Assembly (NCBI GenBank): GCA_012841225.1
Contig: DUVD01000265.1
Location: 1-5,928 of the forward strand
Source of the DNA: Fibrobacter sp.
GTDB taxonomy: Bacteria; Fibrobacterota; Fibrobacteria; Fibrobacterales; Fibrobacteraceae
DNA length: 5,928 nt
Reading direction: 5' to 3'
Shown: in pieces, positions 5,913 to 5,928 of the stretch
Position numbering within the stretch: position 1 is the first letter of the stretch
Layout of the letters: each line of letters opens with the position of its first letter
The notes under the pieces: generated by a model
What the model was told of the DNA's origin: nothing
Databases searched by the model: none
The model's input: the letters and a program-made list of their open reading frames with translations, nothing else
Translations under genes and position numbers: made by a program

Positions 5913-5928
5913 CATCTAGTAGGAGTGC
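5909..5928 (+). CDS. First codons of a downstream gene, truncated by the window edge
   Basis: An ATG at 5909 overlaps the coaBC stop codon as ATGA and starts a frame (M-T-S-S-R-S) open to the window end. This overlap repeats the arrangement of the repressor and permease genes and suggests an operon with coaBC. A G-run (5898-5902) 6 bases before the ATG could serve as a weak ribosome binding site. Only six codons are visible, so no function can be given. Confidence 0.5.

Overview
The window is an ordinary chromosomal stretch with all genes on the + strand. It holds the 3' end of an unidentified gene, then cmk and rpsA (cytidylate kinase and ribosomal protein S1), then a two-gene metal-responsive unit (an ArsR/SmtB-family repressor and an SO_0444-type Cu/Zn efflux permease), then coaBC (coenzyme A biosynthesis), and the first codons of one more gene. 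Base composition is moderate to AT-rich, and spacers are short and very AT-rich. The gene content is bacterial. Two promoters carry a TATATT box only 8-9 bases before the start codon, most starts lack a Shine-Dalgarno sequence, and S1 has six domains plus an acidic/basic tail. These features suggest a member of the Fibrobacterota/FCB side of the bacteria. That placement is an inference from style, not from a sequence match.

Layout: 1-287, C-terminal end of a charged protein, closed by a strong intrinsic terminator (314-344). 342-370, a good sigma-70-type promoter whose -35 box lies inside that terminator's T-tract; it drives cmk (380-1051) and, 37 bases later and without a visible promoter of its own, rpsA (1089-2930). 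A second strong terminator (2961-2992) closes this unit. 3100-3160 is an AT-rich control region with a probable -10 box and an inverted repeat of the TGAACA-N2-TGTTCA type used by SmtB/ArsR repressors. 3161-3517 and 3514-4671 encode the repressor and permease with an ATGA overlap. 4684-4689 is a second start-proximal TATATT box in front of coaBC (4698-5912), which overlaps the next gene start by ATGA at the right edge.

How the genes work together: cmk-rpsA is a widely conserved pairing of nucleotide metabolism with translation. The repressor keeps the D-x-H-x10-H-x2-H residues of the alpha-5 metal site of SmtB/CzrA, so it should release its operator on binding Zn(II) or a similar ion and derepress the exporter, which has Cys/His-rich segments of its own. 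CoaBC makes 4'-phosphopantetheine and is not functionally linked to the metal unit.

I do not see a previously undescribed system here. The points most worth a second look are the near-leaderless promoter layout, the predicted operator/alpha-5 zinc-sensor pairing, the hexapeptide repeat tail of S1, and the strict 87-residue periodicity inside S1.
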